From Pseudomonas viciae (lineage in GTDB: Bacteria > Pseudomonadota > Gammaproteobacteria > Pseudomonadales > Pseudomonadaceae), in contig NZ_CP035088.1 in NCBI RefSeq assembly GCF_004786035.1, positions 5,282,001 through 5,346,000 on the forward strand: 64,000 bases of DNA. The letters run 5' to 3'. This document shows positions 49,587 to 59,280 of this stretch, one piece after another (within the stretch, counting starts at the first letter, position 1; the number at the start of each line of letters is the position of its first letter). The notes beneath the pieces were generated by a model. That model was given only the letters and a program-made list of their open reading frames with translations. It did not search any database and was not told the DNA's origin. The position numbers and the translations under genes are program-made.

Positions 49587-50804
49587 TTAAGTCCGATACT
49601 CAGCGTTGATCTTCACATACTCGTGGGACAGGTCGGTAGTCCAGATGGTTTCGCTGCAATCACCACGCCCCAGCTCGATGCGGATGGTGATTTCTTCCTG
49701 TTGCATCACTGCCGCACCCTGGGCTTCGGTGTAGGTCGCAGCGCGAGCGCCCTGGCTGGCGATGCAGACCTCACCCAGGAACACGTCGATCTTGCTCACG
49801 TCCAACTCCGGCACGCCGGCACGGCCGACGGCGGCGAGGATCCGGCCCCAGTTTGGGTCGGAGGCGAACAACGCGGTCTTGATCAGCGGCGAGTGCGCCA
49901 CGGTGTAGCCGACGTCCAGGCATTCCTGGTGATTACCACCGCCGTTGACCTGCACGGTCACGAACTTGGTTGCGCCTTCACCGTCACGGACGATGGCCTG
50001 GGCCACTTCCATGCACACTTCGAACACGGCCTGCTTCAGGGCCGCGAACAGCGGACCGCTGGCCTCGGTGATCTGCGGCAGGTTGGCTTTGCCGGTGGCG
50101 ATCAACATGCAGCAGTCGTTAGTCGACGTGTCGCCATCGATGGTGATGCGGTTGAACGACTTGTTGGCGCCGTCGAGCATCAGGTCTTGCAGCACCTGCC
50201 GGGAGACGTTGGCGTCGGTGGCGATGTAGCCGAGCATGGTCGCCATGTTCGGACGAATCATGCCTGCGCCTTTACTGATGCCAGTGACGGTGACGGTCAC
50301 GCCGTCGTGCTGGAACTGGCGGCTCGCGCCCTTGGGCAGCGTGTCGGTGGTCATGATGCCGGTGGCGGCCGCAGCCCAGTTGTTTTCCGACAGGTCATCG
50401 AGCGCGGCCTGCAGCGCGCCTTCGATCTTCTCGACCGGCAGCGGCTCGCCGATCACACCCGTGGAGTACGGCAGCACCTGGCTGGCGTCGACACCGGTCA
50501 GCTCGGCCAGCTTGGCGCACGTGCGCTCGGCGGCAGCCAGGCCTGGCGCACCGGTGCCAGCGTTGGCGTTACCGGTGTTGGTCAGCAAATAACGCACCGG
50601 CCCCTGCACACGTTGCTTGGCCAGGATCACCGGCGCCGCGCAAAAGGCGTTGAGGGTGAACACGCCGGCAACCGTCGAGCCTTCGGCGCAACGCATCACC
50701 ACGACATCCTTGCGCCCGGGGCGCTTGATACCCGCCGAAGCGATACCGAGTTCAAAACCGGCAACCGGGTGCAACGTTGGCAACGGACCAAGACCAACAG
50801 CCAT
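49587..50804 (-). CDS. argJ: Bifunctional ornithine acetyltransferase / N-acetylglutamate synthase ArgJ
   Basis: 405 residues from ATG 50804, with GAGGAG 8 bases upstream. The autoprocessing site is in [21 protein letters not shown], where cleavage before the Thr generates the alpha and beta chains. TTDTLPKG and the C-terminal [17 protein letters not shown] are typical. Recycles acetyl groups in arginine synthesis. Convergent-free; follows secA on the same strand, 119 bp downstream. Confidence 0.97.
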   Translation of the reverse strand: MAVGLGPLPTLHPVAGFELGIASAGIKRPGRKDVVVMRCAEGSTVAGVFTLNAFCAAPVILAKQRVQGPVRYLLTNTGNANAGTGAPGLAAAERTCAKLAELTGVDASQVLPYSTGVIGEPLPVEKIEGALQAALDDLSENNWAAAATGIMTTDTLPKGASRQFQHDGVTVTVTGISKGAGMIRPNMATMLGYIATDANVSRQVLQDLMLDGANKSFNRITIDGDTSTNDCCMLIATGKANLPQITEASGPLFAALKQAVFEVCMEVAQAIVRDGEGATKFVTVQVNGGGNHQECLDVGYTVAHSPLIKTALFASDPNWGRILAAVGRAGVPELDVSKIDVFLGEVCIASQGARAATYTEAQGAAVMQQEEITIRIELGRGDCSETIWTTDLSHEYVKINAEYRT

Positions 50805-50869
50805 GAATGCGCTCCTCAAATAGATGTATATCGGCACCGTCTTTAATCGAAACGGTGGATCAAAATGGC

Positions 50870-50896
50870 AAAACGCCGCGATGGTGAGTCGCGGCG
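50870..50896 (-). terminator. Intrinsic terminator of secA
   Basis: On the minus strand CGCCGCGA-CTCACCA-TCGCGGCG followed by TTTTGCC: an 8-bp stem with a T-run, 27 bp after the secA stop. Confidence 0.8.
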
Positions 50897-50922
50897 CGGG
50901 TCATTCAGCGTTGAAACGGGGG

Positions 50923-53658
50923 TTATTGGATCTGCCCGTGGCAATGCTTGTATTTCTTGCCCGAACCGCAATAGCACAGTTCGTTACGGCCCAGCTTCTG
51001 CTCGTTGCGCACTGGCGCGGTCGCCAGCGCGACATCCACATCGACGCCCTCCTCGGCTACCACGTCCAGGCCAGGGGCTTGGGCGTGTTCGAATTGCATG
51101 CGTGCGGCCAGGGCTTCGGCTTCCTGACGCAGGCGGGCTTCTTCTTCGGCCGGGTCTTCGCGGCGGACCTGAACGTGGGACAGCACACGGATCGAGTCGC
51201 GCTTGATCGAATCCAGCAGCTCGGAGAACAGCGTGTAGGACTCGCGCTTGTACTCCTGCTTCGGGTTCTTCTGGGCGTAGCCACGCAAATGGATGCCGTG
51301 ACGCAGGTGATCCATGGTCGACAGGTGGTCTTTCCACAAGTCATCCAGGACTCGCAACACAATCTGCTTCTCGAACGAGCGCAGCGCTTCGGCGCCGGCC
51401 TGGTCTTCTTTCTCGTTGTACGCGGCGATCAGCTCGGCCAGCAGCTTCTCGCGCAGGGTTTCTTCGTACAGGTGATCGTCTTCGTCGAGCCATTGCTGGA
51501 TCGGCAACGCCACGCCGAAGTCGCTCTGCAACGCAGCTTCCAGACCGGCGACGTCCCACTGCTCGGGCAGCGACTGCGGCGGAATGTGAGCGCTGACGGT
51601 GGCGTTGAGCACGTCCTGGCGGAAATCGGTGATGGTCTCGCCAATGTTGTCGGCGGCCAACAAACTGTTACGCATGTGATAGATCACTTTACGCTGTTCG
51701 TTGTTGACGTCGTCGAACTCGAGCAGTTGCTTGCGAATGTCGAAGTTGCGGCCTTCGACCTTGCGCTGGGCCTTCTCGATGGCGTTGGTCACCATGCGGT
51801 GCTCGATCGCCTCGCCCGGCTGCATGCCCAGGGCCTTCATGAAGTTCTTCACCCGGTCAGAGGCGAAGATACGCATCAGGCTGTCTTCCAGGGACAGGTA
51901 GAAGCGGCTGGAACCGGCGTCGCCCTGGCGACCGGCACGGCCACGCAGTTGATTGTCGATACGGCGCGATTCATGACGCTCGGAAGCGATCACCTGCAAA
52001 CCGCCGGACTCCAACACTTGCTGGTGACGCTTCTGCCAGTCGGCCTTGATCTGCGCGATCTGCTCGGGGGTCGGGTCTTCCAGGGTAGCTACTTCCACTT
52101 CCCAGTTGCCGCCCAGCAGGATGTCGGTACCACGGCCGGCCATGTTGGTGGCGATGGTCAGCGCACCCGGGCGACCGGCCTGGGCGATGATTTCGGCTTC
52201 TTTCTCGTGGAACTTGGCGTTGAGGACCTTGTGCTCGATGCCTTCCTTGTTGAGCAAGGCGGACATGTGCTCGGAGGTTTCAATGGTGGCGGTACCCACC
52301 AGGATCGGACGACCCTGGGCCATGCCTTCCTTGATGTCGTTGATGATCGCCGCGTATTTCTCTTCGGCGGTCAGGAACACCAGGTCGTTGTAGTCTTTAC
52401 GGGCCAGTGGCTTGTTCGGCGGAATCACCACCACTTGCAGGCCATAGATCTGGTGGAACTCGAACGCTTCGGTGTCAGCGGTACCGGTCATGCCGGACAG
52501 CTTGTTGTACAGGCGGAAGTAGTTCTGGAAGGTGGTCGAGGCCAGGGTCTGGCTCTCGGCCTGGATGTTCAGGTTTTCCTTGGCTTCGATGGCCTGGTGC
52601 AGGCCCTCGGACAGACGACGACCCGGCATGGTACGGCCGGTGTGTTCGTCCACCAGCACGACCTGGCCGTCCTGCACGATGTATTCGACGTTGCGATGGA
52701 ACAGCTTGTGGGCACGCAGGCCTGCATAGACGTGGGTCAGCAGGCCCAGGTTGTGGGCCGAGTACAGACTCTCGCCTTCGGCCAGCAAGCCGACACGGGT
52801 GAGCATTTCCTCGACGAACTGGTGACCGGCTTCGTTGAGCTCGACCTGGCGGGTCTTCTCGTCAACGGTGTAGTGCCCGGGCTGGGTGACTTCGCCTTCG
52901 ACTTCCTCGACGTGCAAGGTGAGCTGCGGGATCAGTTTATTGATCTCGATGTACAGCTTGGAGCTGTCCTCGGCCTGACCGGAAATGATCAGTGGGGTAC
53001 GGGCTTCATCGATGAGGATGGAGTCGACTTCGTCGATCACGGCAAAGTTGAGTTCACGCTGGAATTTTTCTTCCATGCTGAACGCCATGTTGTCGCGCAG
53101 GTAGTCGAAACCGAATTCGTTGTTGGTGCCGTAGGTGATGTCGGCAGCGTAGGCGGCGCGCTTCTCTTCCGGCGGCTGGAACGGCGTGACGACGCCGACG
53201 GTCAGGCCGAGGAATTCGTAGAGCGGGCGCATCCAGTTGGCATCGCGGCGGGCCAGGTAGTCGTTGACCGTTACCACGTGCACGCCCTTGCCGGACAGTG
53301 CGTTGAGGTAGACGCCCAGGGTGGCCACGAGGGTCTTGCCCTCACCGGTACGCATTTCGGCGATCTTGCCTTCGTGCAAGGTCATGCCGCCGATCAACTG
53401 AACGTCGAAGTGGCGCATGCCCATGATCCGCTTGCCGGCTTCACGGGCGACCGCAAAGGCTTCGGGCAGGAGCTGGTCAAGGGTTTCCCCCTTGGCGATG
53501 CGGTCCTTGAATTCGGCAGTCTTGGCGCGTAACTGATCGTCCGAAAGGGCCACCATTTGCTCTTCGAAGGCATTGACAGTCTGTACCGTCTTGAGCATGC
53601 GTTTGACTTCACGCTCGTTCTTGCTTCCAAAAAGTTTCTTTAACAAAGGCGCAAACAT
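50923..53658 (-). CDS. secA: Preprotein translocase ATPase SecA
   Basis: 911 residues from ATG 53658 ([21 protein letters not shown]). NBD1 Walker [15 protein letters not shown], the DEVD box ([19 protein letters not shown]), the preprotein cross-linking domain, NBD2 ([14 protein letters not shown]), the helical wing and scaffold, and a C-terminal SEC-C zinc motif ([18 protein letters not shown]). Drives proteins through SecYEG. Monocistronic, divergent from dciA. Confidence 0.98.
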   Translation of the reverse strand: MFAPLLKKLFGSKNEREVKRMLKTVQTVNAFEEQMVALSDDQLRAKTAEFKDRIAKGETLDQLLPEAFAVAREAGKRIMGMRHFDVQLIGGMTLHEGKIAEMRTGEGKTLVATLGVYLNALSGKGVHVVTVNDYLARRDANWMRPLYEFLGLTVGVVTPFQPPEEKRAAYAADITYGTNNEFGFDYLRDNMAFSMEEKFQRELNFAVIDEVDSILIDEARTPLIISGQAEDSSKLYIEINKLIPQLTLHVEEVEGEVTQPGHYTVDEKTRQVELNEAGHQFVEEMLTRVGLLAEGESLYSAHNLGLLTHVYAGLRAHKLFHRNVEYIVQDGQVVLVDEHTGRTMPGRRLSEGLHQAIEAKENLNIQAESQTLASTTFQNYFRLYNKLSGMTGTADTEAFEFHQIYGLQVVVIPPNKPLARKDYNDLVFLTAEEKYAAIINDIKEGMAQGRPILVGTATIETSEHMSALLNKEGIEHKVLNAKFHEKEAEIIAQAGRPGALTIATNMAGRGTDILLGGNWEVEVATLEDPTPEQIAQIKADWQKRHQQVLESGGLQVIASERHESRRIDNQLRGRAGRQGDAGSSRFYLSLEDSLMRIFASDRVKNFMKALGMQPGEAIEHRMVTNAIEKAQRKVEGRNFDIRKQLLEFDDVNNEQRKVIYHMRNSLLAADNIGETITDFRQDVLNATVSAHIPPQSLPEQWDVAGLEAALQSDFGVALPIQQWLDEDDHLYEETLREKLLAELIAAYNEKEDQAGAEALRSFEKQIVLRVLDDLWKDHLSTMDHLRHGIHLRGYAQKNPKQEYKRESYTLFSELLDSIKRDSIRVLSHVQVRREDPAEEEARLRQEAEALAARMQFEHAQAPGLDVVAEEGVDVDVALATAPVRNEQKLGRNELCYCGSGKKYKHCHGQIQ

Positions 53659-53952
53659 ATCGGCAGGATCTTCCACACTAAAGGGATGGAGGGCGGCCCC
53701 ATGAGTCGCCCGAGCAGCCCTCATGGCCGCATGCGAACGAGCATTCTACCCGGAAACGATGGAGAGGAAAGTGGCGTTATTCCACGATGCTGGCACAGCG
53801 CTGTGACGGGGCCTCCCTAAAATAAGGGCTTTTGCGCGAACTTCAACCCACAAAGCACAGAAGTTACGCGTTGATTGGGCGGGCGACAGCGGTCGAGGCG
53901 GCCTCGGCGCTTTCTGCTACCATGGCGCCTCTGTCACTTGCGGTATTCATTC

Positions 53953-54408
53953 ATGGCCTTTCGCCCTCTTCCAGCCAAGGCTCCCGCCGTCCTGCTGCGC
54001 GAAGCCAAACCGCTGAAAGCCATCTTCGGCCACGCCAAACGCCTGGGCCACTTGCAGCGCCTGCTCGACAGCCAGTTGCAGCCGGCCGCCCGCGAGCATT
54101 GCCACGTGGCGTCCTGGCGCGAAGGCAGTTTGTTGCTGATCGTCACCGACGGCCATTGGGCCACGCGCTTGCGTTACCAGCAAAAGCGCCTGCTGCGTCA
54201 ATTGCTGGCGTTCGAAGAGTTCGCCAACCTGACGCGGATTCTGTTCAAGGTCCAGCCGCCCACGGTGCAGGTCGGCGTCAAGGGGCATACGCTGGATTTG
54301 TCCACCGATGCCGCCGCGACGATCCAGGCCACGGCGGATGGCATCAGCGACCCCAACCTGCGGGCAGCGCTGGAGCGGTTGGCGGCGCATGCCAGGCCCA
54401 AGGACTGA
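53953..54408 (+). CDS. dciA: DciA-family (DUF721) replicative-helicase loader
   Basis: 151 residues from ATG 53953 (MAFRPLPAKAPAVLLREAKPL). The KH-like DUF721 core covers KAIFGHAKRLGHLQRLLDSQLQPAAREHCHVASW and LLLIVTDGHWATRLRYQQKRLLRQL. DciA was shown to interact with DnaB in bacteria lacking DnaC, and its gene is next to secA in pseudomonads (recalled). The C-terminal part (residues 115-151) is low-complexity and acidic-poor. A longer reading from 53875 lacks conservation. Confidence 0.9.
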   Translation: MAFRPLPAKAPAVLLREAKPLKAIFGHAKRLGHLQRLLDSQLQPAAREHCHVASWREGSLLLIVTDGHWATRLRYQQKRLLRQLLAFEEFANLTRILFKVQPPTVQVGVKGHTLDLSTDAAATIQATADGISDPNLRAALERLAAHARPKD

Positions 54409-54431
54409 GATTTTCATTGCCTGTTGGAACG

Positions 54432-54458
54432 CCATCGCGAGCAAGCTCGCTCCCACAG
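54432..54458. repeat. Single REP element, dciA/HerA-like convergent gap
   Basis: CATCGCGAGCAAGCTCGCTCCCACAGG, one half of a REPIN in the 63-bp space between convergent genes. Confidence 0.85.
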
Positions 54459-54471
54459 GTTGAGTCCAGAC

Positions 54472-55959
54472 CTACCGGCGCTTGCTACCCCCCAGCAACG
54501 ACCCCATCAACCCGCGCACCAATTGCCGCCCCAACTGATTGGCCGCCTGGCGCATCGCCGACTTCAAAGCCTGGCCGGCAGCCGTGCCAAGAAACTCCCC
54601 GGCTTTCTCGGTGAAGCTCGGCTCTTCGGCCGTTGGCTTGCCCGAGGCCTCTTCTGCCTGCGGCTCCAGCCCCTTGCGCCCCATCAGCACTTCATAGGCC
54701 GATTCGCGATCAATGGGTTTGTCATAACGCCCTTGCAATGGCGAACTGGCAATCAGCCCGGCGCGCTCGGCCTCGGTCAGTGGGCCAATGCGCGACTGCG
54801 GTGGCGCCACCAGCACGCGCTGGACCACTTCCGGCGTGCCTTTTTCCTGCAAGGTGCCCACCAGGGCTTCACCGATGCCCAGTTCAGTCAGCACCGCCAG
54901 GGCCTCGAATTGCGGGTTCGGCCGGAAACCATCCGCCACCGCCCGCAACGACTTCTGCTCCTTGGCGGTAAAGGCCCGCAGGCCATGCTGAATGCGCAAC
55001 CCCAACTGCGCCAGAACGTCGTCTGGCAAATCCCCCGGTGACTGGGTCACGAAATACACCCCGACGCCCTTGGAGCGAATCAGCCGCACCACTTGTTCCA
55101 GCCGCTCCTGCAAAGCCTTGGGCGTGCCGGCAAACAGCAAATGCGCCTCATCGAAGAACAGCGCCAGCAGCGGTTTGTCCGCATCGCCGCGCTCAGGCAA
55201 TTGCTCGAACAGCTCGGCCAGCAGCCACAGCAGGAACGTTGCGTAGACCTTGGGGGCTTCGTGAACCAGACGGCTGGCGTCGAGCAAGTGGATGCGGCCG
55301 CGACCATCGCTGGCCGGTTGCAGGATGTCTTCGAGTTGCAAGGCCGGCTCGCCGAACAACGCGTCCGCGCCCTGCTGCTCCAGGGTGGACAAGCGTCGCA
55401 ACAAGGCTTGGCTGGAACCGGTGGTCATCAGGGCCGCATCGTCGCCCAGCAACTCGGGGTTGTCCTTGAGGTGATTGAGCAGCGCCTTCAGGTCCTTGAG
55501 GTCCAGCAGCAACAGGCCTTCGCGGTCGGCGACCTTGAAGGCGGCGTACAACGCCGATTGTTGGCTGTCCGTAAGCTCCAGCAGGCTGCCGATCAGCAAG
55601 GGGCCCATTTCACTCAGCGTCGTGCGCAACGGATGACCGGATTGACCGTGGATGTCCCACAAGGTCACTGGATAAGCCTGAGGCTTGTGGCCGAGCCAGG
55701 GCATGCCGGCGATACGCTCGGCGACCTTGCCCTGGGGATTGCCAGCGGCACCGAGGCCGCACAGATCACCCTTGATGTCCGCGGCGAACACCGCCACGCC
55801 GGCATCGCTGAAGGCTTCGGCCAGGCGCTGCAAGGTGACGGTCTTGCCCGTGCCGGTGGCGCCCGCCACCAGACCATGACGGTTCGCCAGGCGCATGGCT
55901 TGGGCGATGGGCTGGCCGGCAAGGTCGGCCCCGATAACGAGTTGCGATGAGTCAGGCAT
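54472..55959 (-). CDS. HerA-like ATPase, YjgR/DUF853 family
   Basis: 495 residues from ATG 55959 (MPDSSQLVIGADLAGQPIAQAM). Walker A GATGTGKTVTLQRLAEAF at residue 33, Walker B ALFFDEAHLLF, and the Arg/Gln motif VTQSPGDLPDDVLAQLGLRIQHGLRAFTAKEQ. Member of the HerA-FtsK ATPase group; DNA-end processing is known for archaeal HerA, but YjgR's role is unknown. C-terminal hydrophobic/basic tail (QLGRQLVRGLMGSLLGGSKRR). Confidence 0.93.
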   Translation of the reverse strand: MPDSSQLVIGADLAGQPIAQAMRLANRHGLVAGATGTGKTVTLQRLAEAFSDAGVAVFAADIKGDLCGLGAAGNPQGKVAERIAGMPWLGHKPQAYPVTLWDIHGQSGHPLRTTLSEMGPLLIGSLLELTDSQQSALYAAFKVADREGLLLLDLKDLKALLNHLKDNPELLGDDAALMTTGSSQALLRRLSTLEQQGADALFGEPALQLEDILQPASDGRGRIHLLDASRLVHEAPKVYATFLLWLLAELFEQLPERGDADKPLLALFFDEAHLLFAGTPKALQERLEQVVRLIRSKGVGVYFVTQSPGDLPDDVLAQLGLRIQHGLRAFTAKEQKSLRAVADGFRPNPQFEALAVLTELGIGEALVGTLQEKGTPEVVQRVLVAPPQSRIGPLTEAERAGLIASSPLQGRYDKPIDRESAYEVLMGRKGLEPQAEEASGKPTAEEPSFTEKAGEFLGTAAGQALKSAMRQAANQLGRQLVRGLMGSLLGGSKRR

Positions 55960-56016
55960 GTGGTCACCCGTGGTATTTGCGATATGACGCCATTTTGCAC
56001 GCTTATATAAAAGCAC

Positions 56017-56042
56017 ATGTGGGCGCGGGCTTGCTCGCGAAG
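56017..56042. repeat. Single REP element in a divergent gap
   Basis: ATGTGGGCGCGGGCTTGCTCGCGAAG: one REP (one mismatch) located 5' of both flanking genes, unlike most copies here. Confidence 0.8.
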
Positions 56043-56156
56043 AGGCCATCACAAACACCTATCACCTCACTGACACCCCACCTCCACAACCCCAACCGAA
56101 CATCTATTCTTACTAAAGGTCAACACAGGAGAACACAGACCGGAGGGACGTTCATC

Positions 56157-57269
56157 GTGCATATAGCGGACATAACCATGTTCTACGCCCCCGCCAGCGG
56201 AGGCGTGCGAACTTATCTGGATGCCAAGCACCGGCGCCTGGGTGATCGGCCCGGGATTCGCCACAGCCTATTGATCCCCGGCGCGCATTTGAGCGAGCAC
56301 GATGGGATCTACAAGGTTCCAGCCCCCGCACTGCCGTTTGGCAAGGGCTATCGTTTCCCACTTCGCCTGGCACCCTGGCGTAATGTCCTGCGTGATCTGC
56401 AGCCGGATCTGATTGAAGTCGGCGACCCCTACCTCACCGCCTGGGCCGCCCTGGATGCCCGGCGCCAGCTCGATGTACCCGTGATCGGCTTTTACCATTC
56501 CGACCTGCCGCTGCTGGTGAGCAACCGCATGGGTAACTGGTTCACGCCCAATATCGAAGCCTATGTCAGCAAGTTGTACGGTAATTTCGACCGGGTCCTG
56601 GCGCCGAGTCAGGTCATGGCCGACAAACTGACCGGACTGGGCGTCAAGAACGTCTACGTGCAACCGTTGGGCGTGGACCTGCAAACCTTCAACCCCACCG
56701 CCCGCGACCCGGGGCTGCGGGCCGAGCTGGGCATTGCCGAAGACACGCGCCTGCTGATTTTCGCCGGGCGCGGTTCCAAGGAAAAAAACCTGCCGGTGCT
56801 GCTCAAGTGCATGAAACGCCTGGGCGAACGCTACCACCTGCTGCTGGTGGGCTCCTCGATGCCTGCCGTGGTGCCGGACAATGTCACGGTGGTCGACGAA
56901 TTCTGCCCGGCGCCGCAAGTCGCCCGGCTCATGGCCAGCGCCGACGCCCTGCTGCACGCTGGTGATCAGGAGACCTTCGGCCTGGTGATTCTCGAAGCCA
57001 TGGCCAGCGGGATTCCCGTCGTGGCAGTGGCGGCCGGGGCCTTCACCGAAATCGTCCATGAAGACTGCGGCCTGCTGTGCACGCCCAACAATCCACAGGC
57101 CATGGCCAACGCCGTGCGGCAACTCTTCTCTGAAGGCTGTAAACGTCGTGGTGTATTGGCGCGCCGGCATGTGGAGCATCACTATGCCTGGGATACGGTG
57201 GTCAACAGCCTCTTGGGCCATTACCACTCGGTGCTGGGCGAACAACTGCCACTGTTGGCCAACGCGTGA
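56157..57269 (+). CDS. Glycosyltransferase, GT4-like (GT-B fold)
   Basis: 370 residues from GTG 56157 (VHIADITMFYAPASGGVRTYLD), with CGGAGGG 8-9 bases upstream; no later ATG preserves the first strand. Donor-side motifs: FAGRGSKEKNLPVLLKCMKRLGE and the EX7E ETFGLVILEAMASGIPVVAV. First gene of a three-gene operon with a deacetylase and a flippase-like protein: it probably transfers a sugar to a lipid acceptor, as in diglucosyldiacylglycerol-type or polyprenyl-linked pathways (inference). No signal peptide. Confidence 0.9.
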   Translation: MHIADITMFYAPASGGVRTYLDAKHRRLGDRPGIRHSLLIPGAHLSEHDGIYKVPAPALPFGKGYRFPLRLAPWRNVLRDLQPDLIEVGDPYLTAWAALDARRQLDVPVIGFYHSDLPLLVSNRMGNWFTPNIEAYVSKLYGNFDRVLAPSQVMADKLTGLGVKNVYVQPLGVDLQTFNPTARDPGLRAELGIAEDTRLLIFAGRGSKEKNLPVLLKCMKRLGERYHLLLVGSSMPAVVPDNVTVVDEFCPAPQVARLMASADALLHAGDQETFGLVILEAMASGIPVVAVAAGAFTEIVHEDCGLLCTPNNPQAMANAVRQLFSEGCKRRGVLARRHVEHHYAWDTVVNSLLGHYHSVLGEQLPLLANA

Positions 57270-57285
57270 GGCGAGGTCCGTGTCG

Positions 57286-58053
57286 ATGAATCACTCGCCC
57301 AGCGTGTTATTGGTGCTGCACGACGTGGCACCGCAAACCTGGCCCGACTACCAGCCCTTCGTCGAGGCCGTCGACGCCCTCGGTCACGTGCCGATGACCT
57401 GGCTGGTGGTGCCGGACTTTCACCGCAGCAATGCCCTGGAGAATCATCCAGGCTTTCGGCGCCTGCTCGACAGCCGGGTCGAGCGCGGCGACGAATTGGT
57501 GCTGCATGGCTATTACCATTGCGACGACGGTCCGCTGGCCCTGCATCCCAAGGACTGGTTCATGCGCCGGGTCTATACCCACGAAGGCGAGTTCTACAAC
57601 TTGTCCGAGCAAGCCGCCCTCGCCCGCCTGCGGGCCGGCATCGAAACCTTCCAGCGTTACCACTGGCCGTTGGAAGGCTTCGTTGCACCGGCCTGGCTGA
57701 TGAGCGAAGGCACGCGCCAGGCCTTGCGCCAGTTGCCCCTGAGTTACACCAGCGATAGCCAACACCTTTATCGCCTGCCGGACTTCAGCCCTATCAACGC
57801 CCCGGGGCTGGTCTGGAGCGCTCGCAGTGCCTGGCGCCGTGGCCTGTCGAAAATCCTCAGCGACCAGCGTGAACAGCGCTGGCGCCAAGCCCCGGTGATT
57901 CGCCTGGGCCTGCACCCGGTGGACATGCGCTACGGATTCTCCCGGGACTATTGGCTGCGAACCCTCGAACGCCTGCTCAATGACGGCCGCGTACCACTGA
58001 CCAAAGCCGGCTGGCTGGCGACCCAGGGGCTACAGGTCAGCAGCGCCGCATGA
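57286..58053 (+). CDS. Polysaccharide-deacetylase-like protein (DUF2334)
   Basis: 255 residues from ATG 57286 (MNHSPSVLLVLHDVAP). Motifs of the NodB-like fold: LHDVAPQTWPDY (first Asp), VPMTWLVVPDFH, GDELVLHGYYHCDDG (metal His pair HGYYH), GFVAPAWLMSEG, and LGLHPVDMRYG near the end. Probably removes an acetyl group from a sugar made by the upstream glycosyltransferase. 16 bp after it; stop overlaps the next gene by ATGA. Confidence 0.9.
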   Translation: MNHSPSVLLVLHDVAPQTWPDYQPFVEAVDALGHVPMTWLVVPDFHRSNALENHPGFRRLLDSRVERGDELVLHGYYHCDDGPLALHPKDWFMRRVYTHEGEFYNLSEQAALARLRAGIETFQRYHWPLEGFVAPAWLMSEGTRQALRQLPLSYTSDSQHLYRLPDFSPINAPGLVWSARSAWRRGLSKILSDQREQRWRQAPVIRLGLHPVDMRYGFSRDYWLRTLERLLNDGRVPLTKAGWLATQGLQVSSAA

Positions 58054-59045
58054 AACGGCTGATCTGGCTGGCCGTCGCCCTGCTCACGGCGTTGTTGGTT
58101 CCGCTGCTGGTGGGCGGCGGGGAGATGTGGTCACGGGTGCAACGCTTTCCCGTGTCGCTGCTGTTGCTCATGCTCGGCATGATTGTGCTGTGCTGGGGCC
58201 TGAACTCAGTGCGCCTGCGCCTGCTGCTGGGCGAACATCGCGGGCGCATCGGCGGGCTGAAAAGCATGGGCGTGGTGATGTCCACCGAGTTCGCCATGTG
58301 CGCGACGCCCGGCGGCAGTGGCGGGCCGCTGACGCTGATGGCCCTGCTGGCGCGCAACGGCGTACGCCCGGCCCATGGCAGTGCGGTGTTTGCCATGGAT
58401 CAGTTGAGCGACCTGCTGTTCTTCCTATGCGCCCTGGTCGGCATCCTGTTTTACGCGCTGTTCCAGAACCTCAGCCAGCGCCTGGAATGGATGCTGATGT
58501 TGAGCGCGGTTTCATTGTTTGGCGGACTGTTGGCCTGTGTACTGGTGGCCCGCTACCACCGCCGGCTGATTCGGCTCAGCGCTCGGCTGCTGTGCCATTT
58601 GCGCGTAAAGAGCAGCACCCGCCGCCGCTGGGCGCGCAAGATCCTGCACTTTTTGGCGGCGTTTACCGACACCTTGAAGTTGCCGCGACAGACCCTGTTC
58701 CAGGTCTTCGGCCTGACGTGCCTGCATTGGGCACTGCGCTATAGCGTGTTGTACCTGGCGTTGAAAGGACTGGGGGCGGATGTGCAGTGGGCCTGGAGTT
58801 TCCTGATCCAGATGCTGTCCTTGAGCGCAGGGCAGTTCAGCCTGCTACCGGGCGGTGCCGGGGCGGCAGAGTTGACCTCGGCGGCGCTGCTGGCGCCCAT
58901 GGTGGGCAAATCCACCGCGGCGGCGGCGATTCTGATCTGGCGAGCAGTGACCTATTACTTCTACCTGGTGGCCGGCGGGCCGGTGTTCTTTTTGATGGTC
59001 GGGCGACCGTTGATCAAGAAGCTGATCAAGCTCAGACAGGCGTGA
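58050..59045 (+). CDS. Flippase-like membrane protein (LPG-synthase TM region, UPF0104/YbhN)
   Basis: 331 residues with about eight membrane segments. The signature LGLNSVRLRLLLGEHR... MSTEFAMCATPGGSGGPLTLMALL (glycine-rich loop) and LSLSAGQFSLLPGGAGAAELTSAALLAP identifies PF03706, the flippase domain of MprF and the Aglycosyl-lipid group. ATGA overlap with the deacetylase. Probably flips the glycolipid made by its two upstream neighbours (inference). Confidence 0.9.
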   Translation: MKRLIWLAVALLTALLVPLLVGGGEMWSRVQRFPVSLLLLMLGMIVLCWGLNSVRLRLLLGEHRGRIGGLKSMGVVMSTEFAMCATPGGSGGPLTLMALLARNGVRPAHGSAVFAMDQLSDLLFFLCALVGILFYALFQNLSQRLEWMLMLSAVSLFGGLLACVLVARYHRRLIRLSARLLCHLRVKSSTRRRWARKILHFLAAFTDTLKLPRQTLFQVFGLTCLHWALRYSVLYLALKGLGADVQWAWSFLIQMLSLSAGQFSLLPGGAGAAELTSAALLAPMVGKSTAAAAILIWRAVTYYFYLVAGGPVFFLMVGRPLIKKLIKLRQA

Positions 59046-59049
59046 CCGA

Positions 59050-59223
59050 TCACGGCTTCTGTTCGGGCTCGTCCTGGGGATGCAGTTGCTCCCACAATTG
59101 CGCGGCGTCGGGAAACTCAGTGCCGTCTTCCGGGCCCAACGCGTCAGGGTCGTAACGGCTGAGGCAGCCCTCACCCAGGGTCGCCGGCGCTCGGGAAGTG
59201 GCTTTGTCCAATGGATCGGTCAT
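59050..59223 (-). CDS. Small conserved hypothetical protein
   Basis: 57 residues from ATG 59223 (MTDPLDKATSRAPATLGEGCLSRYDPDALGPEDG), with a GAGG ribosome-binding site. Acidic, mostly polar, ending HPQDEPEQKP, no domain recognised. Convergent with the flippase-like gene (4-bp gap) and 57 bp after the purU stop with a terminator between. I believe similar proteins occur beside purU in other pseudomonads. Function unknown. Confidence 0.65.
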   Translation of the reverse strand: MTDPLDKATSRAPATLGEGCLSRYDPDALGPEDGTEFPDAAQLWEQLHPQDEPEQKP

Positions 59224-59237
59224 CGCGAGCCTCATGT

Positions 59238-59271
59238 AAAAGGGCCTGGCGATCGCTCGTCCAGGCCCTTT
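59238..59271 (-). terminator. Intrinsic terminator of purU
   Basis: AAAGGGCCTGG (59239-59249) pairs perfectly with CCAGGCCCTTT (59261-59271). On the minus strand it ends TTTTACATG, just after the purU stop codon. Confidence 0.85.
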
Positions 59272-59280
59272 GAGTGCAAG

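Noticed and set aside
50824..53532. 902-codon open frame antisense to secA
   Set aside because: Same effect of GC-rich third positions in secA; no domain, no start signal. SecA on the minus strand is unmistakable.
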